A stretch of 64,000 bases of DNA, from positions 248,001 through 312,000 of the forward strand of contig NZ_JAJADR010000002.1 in the NCBI RefSeq assembly GCF_020447265.1. Direction: 5' to 3'. The stretch is from Hymenobacter lucidus. Its GTDB lineage: Bacteria; Bacteroidota; Bacteroidia; Cytophagales; Hymenobacteraceae. Under the pieces are notes generated by a model that was not told the DNA's origin, searched no databases, and was given only the letters and a program-made list of their open reading frames with translations. Position 1 is the stretch's first letter; each line of letters opens with the position of its first letter. The position numbers and the translations under genes are program-made. Shown here piece by piece: positions 9,121 through 18,157 of the stretch.

Positions 9121-10653
9121 TTAGTAGCCAGGATTCTGCTTGATGTTACGGTCAATATCGATGTCGGTCTGCGGAATGGGCAGCAGCTTGGACTTGCCCA
9201 GCACGAAGGTGTTGAAATCGGCGTCGCGGGTCTTCAGCTCATTGATTCCAGCTTGGTCATCCAGCAGGCGGTAGCGGTTGATATCGTACCAGCGTACCCC
9301 TTCCCCCGACAGTTCCGTAACCCGCTCGTGGCGAATCTGGGTCACCATCTGCTCTTTGCTGAGCGTGGTGGCAATCGGGTTCAGACCAGCACGGGTGCGG
9401 ACTTCATTTACCAGGGCAGCAGCATCGGCGGGCCGGTTCAACTCGTTGAGGGCCTCGGCCTGCATCAGAAGCACGTCTGAGTAGCGAATCAGACGGATAT
9501 TGATGCCAGAGAAGAAGTTCTCGAAGTTGCGGGTACGGTCATTCTGGTACTTGCGCCAGAAATAGCGGCTCGGGTTCAGATTCAGCCCCCCCACGCCGAA
9601 AGGCTGCCCGTACACCACCGGTGTGCCCACGGCGCTAAACAGCGTGGCATCACGGCGAGGGTCTATCAGATGGCGCGTGCTGCTGCCGGGCGCGAAGGCC
9701 GCAGTGGAATCCCGAAACTCATCGAATACCCAGCGCCGGGCCTCCACGTCGGCGTAGCCGATACCGTTGGGAGCAAAGAACTGTGCCCGCTCGTTGCCTT
9801 CGGCCGCGCCGGCAAAGTCCTGCCCACCCGTGATGGAAGCATCCGAAAACTGGACCTCAAACAACGACTCGCTGTTGTTCTCATTAGCCATTGTAAAATT
9901 ATCCACATAATCGGGCATCAGGGAATACTGCTTGGAGCTGATGACCTCAGCGAGTTGGGCGGAGGCTTCCGTCCATTTGCGCTGCAGCATGTAAACGCGC
10001 CCCAGCAGCGCCGTAGCGGCCCCTTTGGTAGCGTGCCCTTTCTCATTGGCGCCGTAAGTGAGGGGCAAGTCTGCCTTAGCGGCCAGCAGGTCGGTGATTA
10101 CCTGGGCCTGCACTGACTCCACCGTACCCTGGGGCACGCGGGTGGCGGCGTCGGCTACCACTAGGTTCAGGGGCACGTTGCCAAAGGTCATCGACATATC
10201 GAAATAGCACAGCGCGCGCACGTAGTGGGCTTCGGCCAGCAGCCTCTTTTTCAGCGTCTCGTCCATGCTGATGTCGGGTACCCGGGCAATGATCTGGTTG
10301 CAGCGAAAAATTGTCCGGTAGAAGTCAATCCACATGAAGTAGGAGTACTCAAACGTGGTATTGGCCTGCACAAAGCGGGTGTACTGGGCCAGTTCTACGT
10401 AGGGGCTCTGGCTAAAGCCCTCGTCCGAGCGAGGAATGGTAGCGAAGTGCCACCGCTGGCTGTACGTACCGATATACTGCAGGCCGGAGTACATGGCCGT
10501 AACGGCCCGCACGGCATCGTCCTGGCTTTTCCAGAACTGCCCGGTGCTGGGCTCGTTCGGGTTTACCTTATCGAGTAGGTCATCTTGGCAGCTGCCGGTG
10601 CCAAATAAGAGGCTGCCGGCCAGCAGAACAGTGGAAATTTTATGGAGTTTCAT
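9121..10653 (-). CDS. SusD/RagB-family surface glycan-binding lipoprotein
   Basis: SusD proteins sit on the outer leaflet and form the lid of the SusC transporter, handing over oligosaccharides. This one has 510 residues and a lipobox FGTGSC (Cys22). It has the SusD N-terminal TPR-like region (KSQDDAVRAVTAMYSGLQ, LLAEAHYVRALCYFDM, KGAATALLGRVYMLQRKW) and the C-terminal SusD domain (NIRLIRYSDVLLMQAEALNEL, VRTRAGLNPI, ERVTELSGEGVRWYDINRY, ending with a LPIPQTDIDIDRNIKQNPGY tail). It directly follows susC (52-bp gap) and precedes two GH43 enzymes, so arabinan oligosaccharide is the likely ligand. Confidence 0.96.
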   Translation of the reverse strand: MKLHKISTVLLAGSLLFGTGSCQDDLLDKVNPNEPSTGQFWKSQDDAVRAVTAMYSGLQYIGTYSQRWHFATIPRSDEGFSQSPYVELAQYTRFVQANTTFEYSYFMWIDFYRTIFRCNQIIARVPDISMDETLKKRLLAEAHYVRALCYFDMSMTFGNVPLNLVVADAATRVPQGTVESVQAQVITDLLAAKADLPLTYGANEKGHATKGAATALLGRVYMLQRKWTEASAQLAEVISSKQYSLMPDYVDNFTMANENNSESLFEVQFSDASITGGQDFAGAAEGNERAQFFAPNGIGYADVEARRWVFDEFRDSTAAFAPGSSTRHLIDPRRDATLFSAVGTPVVYGQPFGVGGLNLNPSRYFWRKYQNDRTRNFENFFSGINIRLIRYSDVLLMQAEALNELNRPADAAALVNEVRTRAGLNPIATTLSKEQMVTQIRHERVTELSGEGVRWYDINRYRLLDDQAGINELKTRDADFNTFVLGKSKLLPIPQTDIDIDRNIKQNPGY

Positions 10654-10705
10654 GGAAGTAGAGCAAACGTTGGGAAGAAAGGCCGCGCATGTGGCCCGGC
10701 CGGGT

Positions 10706-13700
10706 TTAGAAATTTACCTGCACGCCCCCGGTAAAGGCCCGCACGTTGGGGTAGCTGCCATCATCCACACCCCGGCCAAAGGTGCCGACACCCGGCGTTT
10801 CAGGGTCGAAACCGGTGTATTTCGTCAAGGTGAAGACGTTGCGGCCCGTGACGTACACCCGCACGCTGCCCAGACCGGGCACATAGTTGCTCAGGGTTTT
10901 GGGCAGGGTGTATCCCAGCTGGATGTTGCGCAGACGCAGGTAGCTGCCATCTTCCACCCAGCGAGTGGTCTGGCGTAGCGTATTCATGCCGTTGCTACCG
11001 CCCTGCACCAGGCGTGGCGTGGTAGTCGAGTGGTTTTGCTCGGTCCAGGGCTCAATGTCGCGGCGGAAGTTGCTGCCGCCCTCCAGATTATCCAACGAGG
11101 CGCGGGTTGAATTAAAGACTTCATTACCGGTCACTCCCTGCAGGAACACGCTGATGTCGAAGCCTTTGTAAGCGGCAGTCAGATTCAGCCCAAATTGTAA
11201 GTCCGGAAACGGATTGCCCACAAAGCGGCGGTCCAAGTCGGTATTGATCACGCCGTCACCGTCCACGTCCTCGTACTTCACGTCGCCAGGCTTGGCGGTG
11301 GGCTGAATCACTTTGCCGTCCGAGTTTTTATAATTGTCAATTTCACTCTGCGACTGAAAAATACCCAACATCGGAATCAGGAACAGGCGGCTGATGGGCT
11401 GCCCTACCGTGGTGCGCGTCAGGTTGAGCGCGCCGGGAATGTTGGGCTGCAGCTCCGACAGCGCCAACACTTCATTTTTAATGGTCGACAAAGACAAATC
11501 GGCCCCATAGGTGAAATCCTTACGGTTGTCATGGTAGCCCAAGGCCAGCTCGAAGCCCTTATTCTGAATTTCGCCCAGATTGGTGTAGGGCGCGGCGTTG
11601 TAGCTACCCAGGTAGGTAGGTAAAGGCGGATTTACCAGCGCGTTCTTGGTGTTCGATACATAATAGTCGGCCGCCAGCGTCAGGCGGTTGTCGAGCAGCC
11701 CCAGGTCCAGGCCCACATCGGTGGTGTAGCGCTCTTCCCAGCGGATGTCCTTGCTTTCCAACCCGATCTGAATGGCGCCGTTGGTGATGACCTGACCCGA
11801 ACCGTACACGTAATTCACGTTCTGGTTTACCGTGGCCTGGTACAGGTAAGAGCCGGGCAGGTTATCGTTGCCGTTGACGCCGTAGCTGGCCCGCAGCTTC
11901 AGGTTACTTACTTTGGGCAAGGCATCTTTGAAAAACTGCTCCTCACTCACTCGCCAGCCCACGGAGGCCGCGCCGAAGTTGCCGTACTGCCGGTTCCGGT
12001 CGAAGCGCGACGACCCATCGCGCCGAAAGCTGGCCGTGAGCAGGTAACGGTTATCGTAGTCGTAGCTGGCTTGAGAAAAGTAGGAGCGCTTGGCCCAGTC
12101 GTCCATGAGGCCGCCCACCGTGGCGCTGCTGGCCAGGGTAGCGGCGTTGAGCACAAAGTAGTACTGGGGCACCGATTGAAAGCCAGTGCTACGGCCAGAG
12201 GTATTGTCGGCATTATACGTCTGCTCGGAGTAGCCCAGCACCACATTCACGTTGTGATTGCCGAAGCGCTTGTTAAAGTTCAGCGTATTCTCGACCAGCA
12301 ACGTGCGCTGGGTACCGCGGTTTTCGGCCAGGTAGGTTTGCCCCTGCACCGGGTCACCCAGCCGGATGCTGCCTTCCTTGCGAGCGTCCTTGTCGGCAAA
12401 CAGGTGCATTTCCAGGCCCAGGTTCAGGCGGTACGAGAGAAAGTCGAAAAACGCAAATTCCGCGTTGGCACTGCCCTGCAGCCGGTCATTCTTCTGGGTC
12501 CGGTTTAAAATCTGCTGGGCGCCCACGGGGTTCACCGAGTAGTTGAACAAGGCGGCGCTGCCGTAGCCGAAGCCGCTTACCGTGGTGGGGTCATACACGG
12601 GAATACCGGGCAGCATAGTCAGCACGTCCACGAAAGCCACATTGTTAAGCAGCGTCGTATTGACGTGCGTCAGCAGGGCACTCTGACCCAGCTTCAGGCG
12701 GCCGCGCCGCAGGCCCGAATTAAGGCGCACGCTGTAGCGCTCAAACTTGGGGCCCTGCACCACGCCTTCTTGGTTGAAGTAGCCCGCGGAAATCAGGAAG
12801 TTGCTAGCATTTTTCTCGGCCTGCGTCCCCCCCGAAAACGACAGGTTATAATCCTGCACCCGGCCGGTCTGGAAGAACTCCTTTTGCCAGTCCGTATCCA
12901 CGGCGTTGGTAAAGGTGCCGCCAGCCTTGTCGGCCCCGGGCAACACGGGCACACCGGCGTTGTTATAGGCCACGGCACTCCGATCTGCCCACTCGCTGTG
13001 GTTGGTCAGATCATATTTTTTGTAGATGCTTTCAACCCCGGAATACCCGTTAAAGCTGATCCTGGGCTCTCCAGCCGCGCCGCGCTTGGTCGTAATCAGA
13101 ATTACTCCGTTGGCCCCTCGCGACCCGTAGATGGCCGTCGAAGAAGCGTCTTTCAGCACCGTGGCCGATTCGATATCGTTGGGGCTCAAATCACGGATAT
13201 TATCCGTCCATAGCCCGTCGATTACATACAGCGGCTGGCTGGTCAAAGCTAGGCTGCCCACGCCGCGAATAACGATATTGGGTACGGCGCCTGGGGCACC
13301 GGAGCCCTCTACCTGCACGCCTGGTGTACGGCCCTGAATTGATTGCGCCAACGTAGGTACGGGAGCTTTGGTGGTTTCCCGGACGTCGAGGCTACTGACG
13401 GCACTGGTTACGTTCTGTCGGTCTTGCTGCAGGTAGCCTACCACCACTACTTCGCTCAGGGCTTTCATGTCTTCCGCCAGAGCCACTTCCAGCGTGGTGG
13501 TTGCCTCAGTAACGGCTATTTCCCGGCGTACATAGCCTACATAGCTGAATACTAAGGTACCACCTACCGGCGCGGAAATGGTGAACGTGCCGTCCGCGTT
13601 GGTCGAGGCCCCGTTGGTAGTGCCTTTCACCAGCACCGTCACGCCGGGCAGTGCGGCCCCTTTCCCGTCAACGACCCGGCCGCTAACGGTTACATCAGCC

Positions 13701-13828
13701 GCGACGGTTACAGGGTGGCTGGCTGTGGCAGGCACGGGGGCCGCAGCTGCCAGTGCCGACTGCAAAGGCAGGCAGCAAAGCAAAGCCGGAAGGGTAATCC
13801 GACCCATTTTTGGTACAGGCTTTTTCAT
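10706..13828 (-). CDS. SusC/RagA-family TonB-linked outer membrane transporter
   Basis: This 1040-residue beta-barrel imports oligosaccharides across the outer membrane with TonB energy. I start at 13828 (MKKPVPKMGRITLPALLCC), which gives a clean signal peptide; the upstream ATG at 13864 lies inside the operator region. Domains are a carboxypeptidase-like regulatory domain (VSGRVVDGKGAALPGVTVLV), a TonB-box-like ALSEVVVVGYL, the plug (VPNIVIRGVGSLALTSQPLYVIDG; SRGANGVILITTKRG), and the 22-strand barrel ending in aromatic residue VQVNF. It leads the susC-susD-GH43-GH43 transcript. Two identical dyads 28 bp apart lie immediately upstream and probably gate its expression. Confidence 0.96.
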   Translation of the reverse strand: MKKPVPKMGRITLPALLCCLPLQSALAAAAPVPATASHPVTVAADVTVSGRVVDGKGAALPGVTVLVKGTTNGASTNADGTFTISAPVGGTLVFSYVGYVRREIAVTEATTTLEVALAEDMKALSEVVVVGYLQQDRQNVTSAVSSLDVRETTKAPVPTLAQSIQGRTPGVQVEGSGAPGAVPNIVIRGVGSLALTSQPLYVIDGLWTDNIRDLSPNDIESATVLKDASSTAIYGSRGANGVILITTKRGAAGEPRISFNGYSGVESIYKKYDLTNHSEWADRSAVAYNNAGVPVLPGADKAGGTFTNAVDTDWQKEFFQTGRVQDYNLSFSGGTQAEKNASNFLISAGYFNQEGVVQGPKFERYSVRLNSGLRRGRLKLGQSALLTHVNTTLLNNVAFVDVLTMLPGIPVYDPTTVSGFGYGSAALFNYSVNPVGAQQILNRTQKNDRLQGSANAEFAFFDFLSYRLNLGLEMHLFADKDARKEGSIRLGDPVQGQTYLAENRGTQRTLLVENTLNFNKRFGNHNVNVVLGYSEQTYNADNTSGRSTGFQSVPQYYFVLNAATLASSATVGGLMDDWAKRSYFSQASYDYDNRYLLTASFRRDGSSRFDRNRQYGNFGAASVGWRVSEEQFFKDALPKVSNLKLRASYGVNGNDNLPGSYLYQATVNQNVNYVYGSGQVITNGAIQIGLESKDIRWEERYTTDVGLDLGLLDNRLTLAADYYVSNTKNALVNPPLPTYLGSYNAAPYTNLGEIQNKGFELALGYHDNRKDFTYGADLSLSTIKNEVLALSELQPNIPGALNLTRTTVGQPISRLFLIPMLGIFQSQSEIDNYKNSDGKVIQPTAKPGDVKYEDVDGDGVINTDLDRRFVGNPFPDLQFGLNLTAAYKGFDISVFLQGVTGNEVFNSTRASLDNLEGGSNFRRDIEPWTEQNHSTTTPRLVQGGSNGMNTLRQTTRWVEDGSYLRLRNIQLGYTLPKTLSNYVPGLGSVRVYVTGRNVFTLTKYTGFDPETPGVGTFGRGVDDGSYPNVRAFTGGVQVNF

Positions 13829-13861
13829 AAAAAATGAATGTGGGAATTGGAGAGAAAGCAA

Positions 13862-13875
13862 CACAATCGTTTGTG
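13862..13875. promoter_or_regulatory. Operator dyad 1 upstream of susC
   Basis: CACAATCGTTTGTG, with arms CACAATC/CACAAAC around a central CpG, lies 34 bp upstream of the susC ATG. It is identical to the sites at 13890 and 6108. Its closeness to the start codon would place it at or downstream of the transcription start, as expected of a repressor site. Confidence 0.65.
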
Positions 13876-13889
13876 CTAAAAAAGGATTT

Positions 13890-13903
13890 CACAATCGTTT
13901 GTG
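13890..13903. promoter_or_regulatory. Operator dyad 2 upstream of susC
   Basis: A second identical CACAATCGTTTGTG lies 28 bp (centre to centre) from dyad 1, somewhat under three helical turns. The pair suggests two dimers, or one tetramer, binding the susC control region. T/A-rich sequence flanks the site on its upstream side. Confidence 0.65.
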
Positions 13904-14021
13904 TAGAAGAGCAAAAAAAAAGCGCGTGCTTAGAAAGTTCGTTTTGAGGCCGTTGAGGGCGTTTTTTCGCTCTTCGAGCAAAAACTCAGGGGAGCCATTC
14001 CGGAAATAGTGAGTAAGTGTA

Positions 14022-14135
14022 ATGAAATCACAACAAATAACCAACAAATTATTTGCGGCGGCTCCCCTACTATTCCTGCTTGCTACCGCCTGCAACCAGC
14101 ACTTAGCGGCTACCCGTAAGCTCCAACTATGGTAG
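14022..14135 (+). pseudogene. Tiny lipoprotein ORF, possibly a remnant of a larger gene
   Basis: ATG at 14022 opens 37 codons ending with TAG at 14133-14135. The peptide has a basic start (MKSQQITNK), a hydrophobic core (LFAAAPLLFLL) and a textbook lipobox ATAC with Cys24, followed by only 13 residues. A complete lipoprotein signal with almost no mature protein suggests a truncated gene whose 3' part was lost, or a very small lipopeptide. It lies alone on the plus strand between susC and the hybrid kinase. No homology call is possible. Confidence 0.45.
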
Positions 14136-14187
14136 CCAGCCTGCGCCCTATCGGAGTCCTTGCCAGCCCAACCGAACCGTGGCTGAT

Positions 14188-17100
14188 TCAGGACGAGCCT
14201 ACATCCTGGCGGGCCTTCTGCAGCTCCTGCGTCAGGCATTCGTTCAGCTTTTCCAGACCCTGAATCACCTGTTCCAGCACTGGCTCGAGGAGTAGTGGCT
14301 CAAACGGACCAGACCAGGTATCCAGCTGCTGCACGGCGGGCAGCAGCTGGTGCACCTGCAGATGCTCCAGGCTGGGCTTTAGCTTGTGGGTAGTGGCCCG
14401 CAGCAGCGGCACATCCTGGGTGTGCCCGGCGGTGCGCAGCTCCCGAATTGACTCCTCTCCGCTTTCCAGAAACGACTCTAGCATCAGAACCGTGAAATCG
14501 GGGTCGCCGTGGCCGATTTGCTGGATTATGCCCAGATTATAGAAGGCGGTACCCGAAGCTGGCGCGGCCGCTAGTGGTGCGGCCACCACTTCAGTCAACC
14601 GCTCGCCCAGCGTCCAGTAGCTAATGACTTTCAGCAGGTCGTCTTCCTGAAACGGCTTGGCTAGGTAGTCGTTCATGCCGGCATCCAGGCATTTTTCCCG
14701 CTCACCCTTAATGGCGTTGGCCGTCAGGGCAATGATGGGCGTGGGCAGGGCCAGTTCTTCCCGGATGCGGGCCGTGGCTTCCAGCCCGTTCATGACGGGC
14801 ATCTGCACATCCATCAAAATCACGTCGAAGTCCTGCTGTCGAACCAGCTCCACGGCCACGGCTCCATTTTCGGCTTCAGTAACGACCAGCGCCGCGTTTT
14901 GCAGGAAACCTTTGGCAATCTGGCGGTTGAACGTATTGTCTTCGGTAAGCAATACGCGTTTGCCCCGTAGCCGCTCCCGGGCCTCGGTCGTTACGGCCGT
15001 CCGGTAGGGCATATCCTGGTCGGAGCCGATGGGCAGGCGCAGCACGAAAGAACTGCGGGTACCCTCGTTCTTCTCGCTCACAATTTCGATTTCGCCGCCC
15101 ATCAGGTTTACCAGGCTGCGGCTAATGCTCAGGCCCAGGCCGGTGCCGCCAAACTTGCGGGTGACGGAGGAATCTTCCTGGCTAAACTCTTTAAAGATAT
15201 CGACCAGGAATTCGGCATCGATGCCGATGCCCGTATCGGCCACCGTGAAGCGCAGCTCTACCTGCCCCTGCTCCTGCCCCACCAGCTCGCAGGCCACCGA
15301 TACCTGCCCTTTCTCGGTAAACTTGATGGCGTTGCCGGCCAGATTCAGCAGTACCTGCGTGATGCGGTACGGGTCGCCAAGCACTACTTCGGGCAGTTGT
15401 GCATCGGCGGTCACCAGAAAGCGCAGGCCTTTCTCCTCGGCCTTGAAGTACAGACTCTTCTCGACCTGCTCCAGCAGTACAGGCAAGCTGAAGCCGATCC
15501 GCTCGATAACCAGCTGGCTGGCGCTGAGCTTGGAAAGGTCCAGGATGTCGTTGATAATAACCAACAGGTTTTCGCCAGAAGTCGCAATGGCGTGCAGGTA
15601 ATTCTGCTGCTCGGGGCTCAGAGACGTTTTGGCCAGCAGCTGCCCCATGCCCAGAATGGCATTCATGGGCGTGCGGATTTCGTGGCTCATGTTGGCCAGA
15701 AACTGCTCCTTGCTGCGGGCCGACTCTTCGGCGTAGTCTTTGGCCGCGCGCAGGTTAAGCTCCAGCTCTTTCTGATGCGTGATATCCAGAATGATGCTGA
15801 TGGAGCCGTATAGCTGACGGGCATCGTTGTAGACCGGGGCCCGGCTGATAAGGGCCCATTTGCGGCGGCCACTTTTGGTGGTAATAACCAGCTCGTAGGT
15901 ATCGGAAACGCCTCTGCTACGGTTGTCGTCCTTTTCGGCCAGCCACTCCTGGTCTACGTCGCTGAGCACTTGCTGCATGGCATCCCGATGGAGGAACTCC
16001 CCGGCCTCAAACTCGGTGATGTCGCAAAAGGCCTGGTTGACGTAGGTGATGCGGCCCTGCAAGTCCCGCTCGACCAGGCCCAGGCGCATGTTCTCGATGA
16101 TACTGCGGTATTTCTCCTCACGGCGACGCAGGGCCTCTTCGCTGTTTTGCCGGACTGTTACGTCCTGAAATTTCCACAGACAGCCGATGTAGGTTTCGTT
16201 TACCCTAATCGGGACGAAGTCACAGGCCAGAATACGGCCGTCCTGCATGGCGAATATCTCACCGGTCAGCAATTCCCGCTTCCGCACGATTTCCTCGTAG
16301 CGGGCCATAAAGTTTTCCTCGTCCCGGAACCGGTTTTTGGCCTGACGGCCAAACCGCCGGGCATCCAACCCCACTAGCTCAAGGGGCGAGATACTGATAT
16401 TGAACAGCTGGCAGATGGCTTCGTTGGCCAGCACCACCTGCCGATGCTCGTCCTCCAGCAGAATTCCCTCCTGAAAGTTGGCAATGGTAGTGGAAAGCCG
16501 CAGCCGGGAGGCTTCCACGGCCACGTTGGCCTCTTTAATGGCTGAAATATCGGTGTGCACCCCGGTCATAATCAGGGGCTTGCCTTGCGCATCGACTTTT
16601 GTAACTAACCCTCGAGTGAGCACCCACTTATAGACGCCATCCTTGCAGCGCAGCCGGCGCTCGATGGAATAAATTGGTACCTCACCGCGCAGATACGCAT
16701 CGGAAGCCTGCTGGCTGCCCACGATATCATCGGGATGGACGTGACCGAGCCAAGATTGCGGCTCGCGGGCAAACTCTTCGTCGGTATAGCCCAGCATGGC
16801 GCGGTAGGCCGCCGAAAAATACTCCTCTTCGGTTTGATAGTTGAACTCCCAGGCCCCGTCGCCAAACCGCTCCATGGCCAGCCGCCAGCGCTGCTCATTG
16901 GCCTGTTCGGCCTGTTCGGCCAGCTTTAGAGCCGTGATATCAACCAGTATACCACTAAATAAGCTGCCGTCCGCGTCAGTAACCGACCTTACAGCATTAC
17001 CGCGGCACCAGCGCACGGGTTGACCAGGTACTTGGAGCCGGCCCTCAAACGACCAGGTAGTGCCATTGTCGCGCGCCTGCTGCATGGCAAGCCGCCACTG

Positions 17101-17706
17101 ATGCCGGTCCTGGGGATGAATAAAATCGATGGCCGGCTGCGTCGAGTCGGGGTCGATGCCGAAGAGCTCGTGCAGCCGGGGGCTGATGTAGAGCAGGCCT
17201 GAAGGCTGGCTGTGGTTTTCGCGCCACTGAAACAATACACCGGGCACGTGTTCGGTGAGGTAGCGAAACCGCTGGTCGCTTTCGCCCAACGCCTGCTGGG
17301 TGGCTTTCCACTCGGCAATATCTTCCAGCAGGGCCACAAACTGCGGCGCCTCACCGGCCGCGTTGGGCAGTGGCTGCACTTTTATGCGGAGCCAGCGTGG
17401 ATTGGCCGTTTGGTGGGGCACTAGGGCCTCGTAGCGGAAGGGTGCCTGCGCCAAAAGCTGCCGCTGCAGATAGGCCGGCGCGACTTTGCCCGCACCCGTG
17501 CCCCGTAGTAGTAGCCAGGGCGGTTGGCGCTGCAACTCTGCGGGCTCATAGCCGGTCAGCTCGGTGCAGCCCTGGTTGCTCCATAGCACGTGTCCCTGCT
17601 GATCGAGCACCAGCACGGCATCGAAAGCCTGCAGCAACAGCCGCAAGTCCGTCTCCCAGTTACCAGATGGCTTAATGGAGTAGCGCTCAGTCACAACTAT
17701 CGCCAA
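14188..17706 (-). CDS. Multi-PAS hybrid sensor histidine kinase with receiver and HPt domains
   Basis: The 1172-residue protein has no signal peptide or clear membrane helix and is probably a soluble sensor. Five PAS/PAC units occupy about residues 22-135, 145-262, 273-392, 402-520 and 532-645. A HisKA domain carries the phospho-His in NMSHEIRTPMNAILGM (His675), and the ATPase domain shows GNAIKFTEKG, ADTGIGID and FGGTGLGLSIS. A receiver follows with phosphoacceptor Asp966 in ILMDVQMPVMNGLE and Lys1017 in YLAKPF. A C-terminal HPt carries His1107 in RATTHKLKPSLEHL. A full internal phosphorelay is therefore present, but no output regulator is adjacent. The ligand is unknown and a link to the arabinan locus is only positional. 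Confidence 0.95.
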   Translation of the reverse strand: MAIVVTERYSIKPSGNWETDLRLLLQAFDAVLVLDQQGHVLWSNQGCTELTGYEPAELQRQPPWLLLRGTGAGKVAPAYLQRQLLAQAPFRYEALVPHQTANPRWLRIKVQPLPNAAGEAPQFVALLEDIAEWKATQQALGESDQRFRYLTEHVPGVLFQWRENHSQPSGLLYISPRLHELFGIDPDSTQPAIDFIHPQDRHQWRLAMQQARDNGTTWSFEGRLQVPGQPVRWCRGNAVRSVTDADGSLFSGILVDITALKLAEQAEQANEQRWRLAMERFGDGAWEFNYQTEEEYFSAAYRAMLGYTDEEFAREPQSWLGHVHPDDIVGSQQASDAYLRGEVPIYSIERRLRCKDGVYKWVLTRGLVTKVDAQGKPLIMTGVHTDISAIKEANVAVEASRLRLSTTIANFQEGILLEDEHRQVVLANEAICQLFNISISPLELVGLDARRFGRQAKNRFRDEENFMARYEEIVRKRELLTGEIFAMQDGRILACDFVPIRVNETYIGCLWKFQDVTVRQNSEEALRRREEKYRSIIENMRLGLVERDLQGRITYVNQAFCDITEFEAGEFLHRDAMQQVLSDVDQEWLAEKDDNRSRGVSDTYELVITTKSGRRKWALISRAPVYNDARQLYGSISIILDITHQKELELNLRAAKDYAEESARSKEQFLANMSHEIRTPMNAILGMGQLLAKTSLSPEQQNYLHAIATSGENLLVIINDILDLSKLSASQLVIERIGFSLPVLLEQVEKSLYFKAEEKGLRFLVTADAQLPEVVLGDPYRITQVLLNLAGNAIKFTEKGQVSVACELVGQEQGQVELRFTVADTGIGIDAEFLVDIFKEFSQEDSSVTRKFGGTGLGLSISRSLVNLMGGEIEIVSEKNEGTRSSFVLRLPIGSDQDMPYRTAVTTEARERLRGKRVLLTEDNTFNRQIAKGFLQNAALVVTEAENGAVAVELVRQQDFDVILMDVQMPVMNGLEATARIREELALPTPIIALTANAIKGEREKCLDAGMNDYLAKPFQEDDLLKVISYWTLGERLTEVVAAPLAAAPASGTAFYNLGIIQQIGHGDPDFTVLMLESFLESGEESIRELRTAGHTQDVPLLRATTHKLKPSLEHLQVHQLLPAVQQLDTWSGPFEPLLLEPVLEQVIQGLEKLNECLTQELQKARQDVGSS

Positions 17707-17897
17707 ATAAGAGGATTAAGGGCACAAGCAGCGTCCTTTTCGCGCCCGGCACTTTGTGGCCTACTGACAACTTCTTCCCAATGTGCCGGCTTACTGCCCC
17801 GCCCTCGGTTGTATGTCAGGAGTGCAATCTAGTCGTTCAGTTCTTTTTAACACCTATTTATGGCAAGTATTCTATCTGGAAGCCGCTATTGGGGCAT

Positions 17898-17929
17898 AAA
17901 GCCACCGCCAAGTGTCGGGTGGTGGCTTT
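17898..17929. terminator. Hairpin in the kinase-tRNA gap
   Basis: AAAGCCACC and GGTGGCTTT form a 9-bp stem around a 14-base loop. It lies between the start of the hybrid kinase and the end of tRNA-Ser. The flanking A/T runs are short. The rest of 17707-17967 shows no gene. Confidence 0.45.
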
Positions 17930-17967
17930 GGTATGCTGATAAGCTAGGTATTTATCGAAATAAAAGC

Positions 17968-18001
17968 AAAAACCCCGCCTGCGTGATGCAAACGGGGTTT
18001 T
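17968..18001 (-). terminator. Rho-independent terminator of tRNA-Ser
   Basis: AAAACCCCG pairs with CGGGGTTTT around a 15-base loop, starting four bases past the tRNA 3' end in its transcription direction. The A-rich left side reads as a U-tract on the minus strand. Confidence 0.75.
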
Positions 18002-18004
18002 ATG

Positions 18005-18092
18005 CAGAGAGGATGGGATTCGAACCCACGATGACCTTTTGAGCCATACACACTTTCCAGGCGTGCTCCTTCGACCACTCGGACACCTCTCT
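18005..18092 (-). tRNA. tRNA-Ser (anticodon GGA)
   Basis: Read on the minus strand, the 88-nt sequence folds as a class II tRNA. The acceptor stem is AGAGAGG/CCTCTCT, the D-arm contains CCGAGTGGTCGAAGG, the anticodon stem is CACGC/GTGTG with loop CTGGAAA, a long variable arm follows, and the T-arm is GTGGG-TTCGAAT-CCCAT. The anticodon GGA reads UCC and UCU. The discriminator base is G, as expected for tRNA-Ser, and CCA is not encoded. Confidence 0.96.
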
Positions 18093-18157
18093 GGGTCAGT
18101 AATCGGGTGCAAAGTAACGGCCCTTTTTCCGCAAACGCAAGCTCGGAGCCATTCTGA

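Noticed and set aside
14188..17706. Hybrid two-component system (HTCS) regulator of the arabinan locus
   Set aside because: The kinase lacks an extracellular sensor and an AraC-type output domain, both needed for an HTCS.
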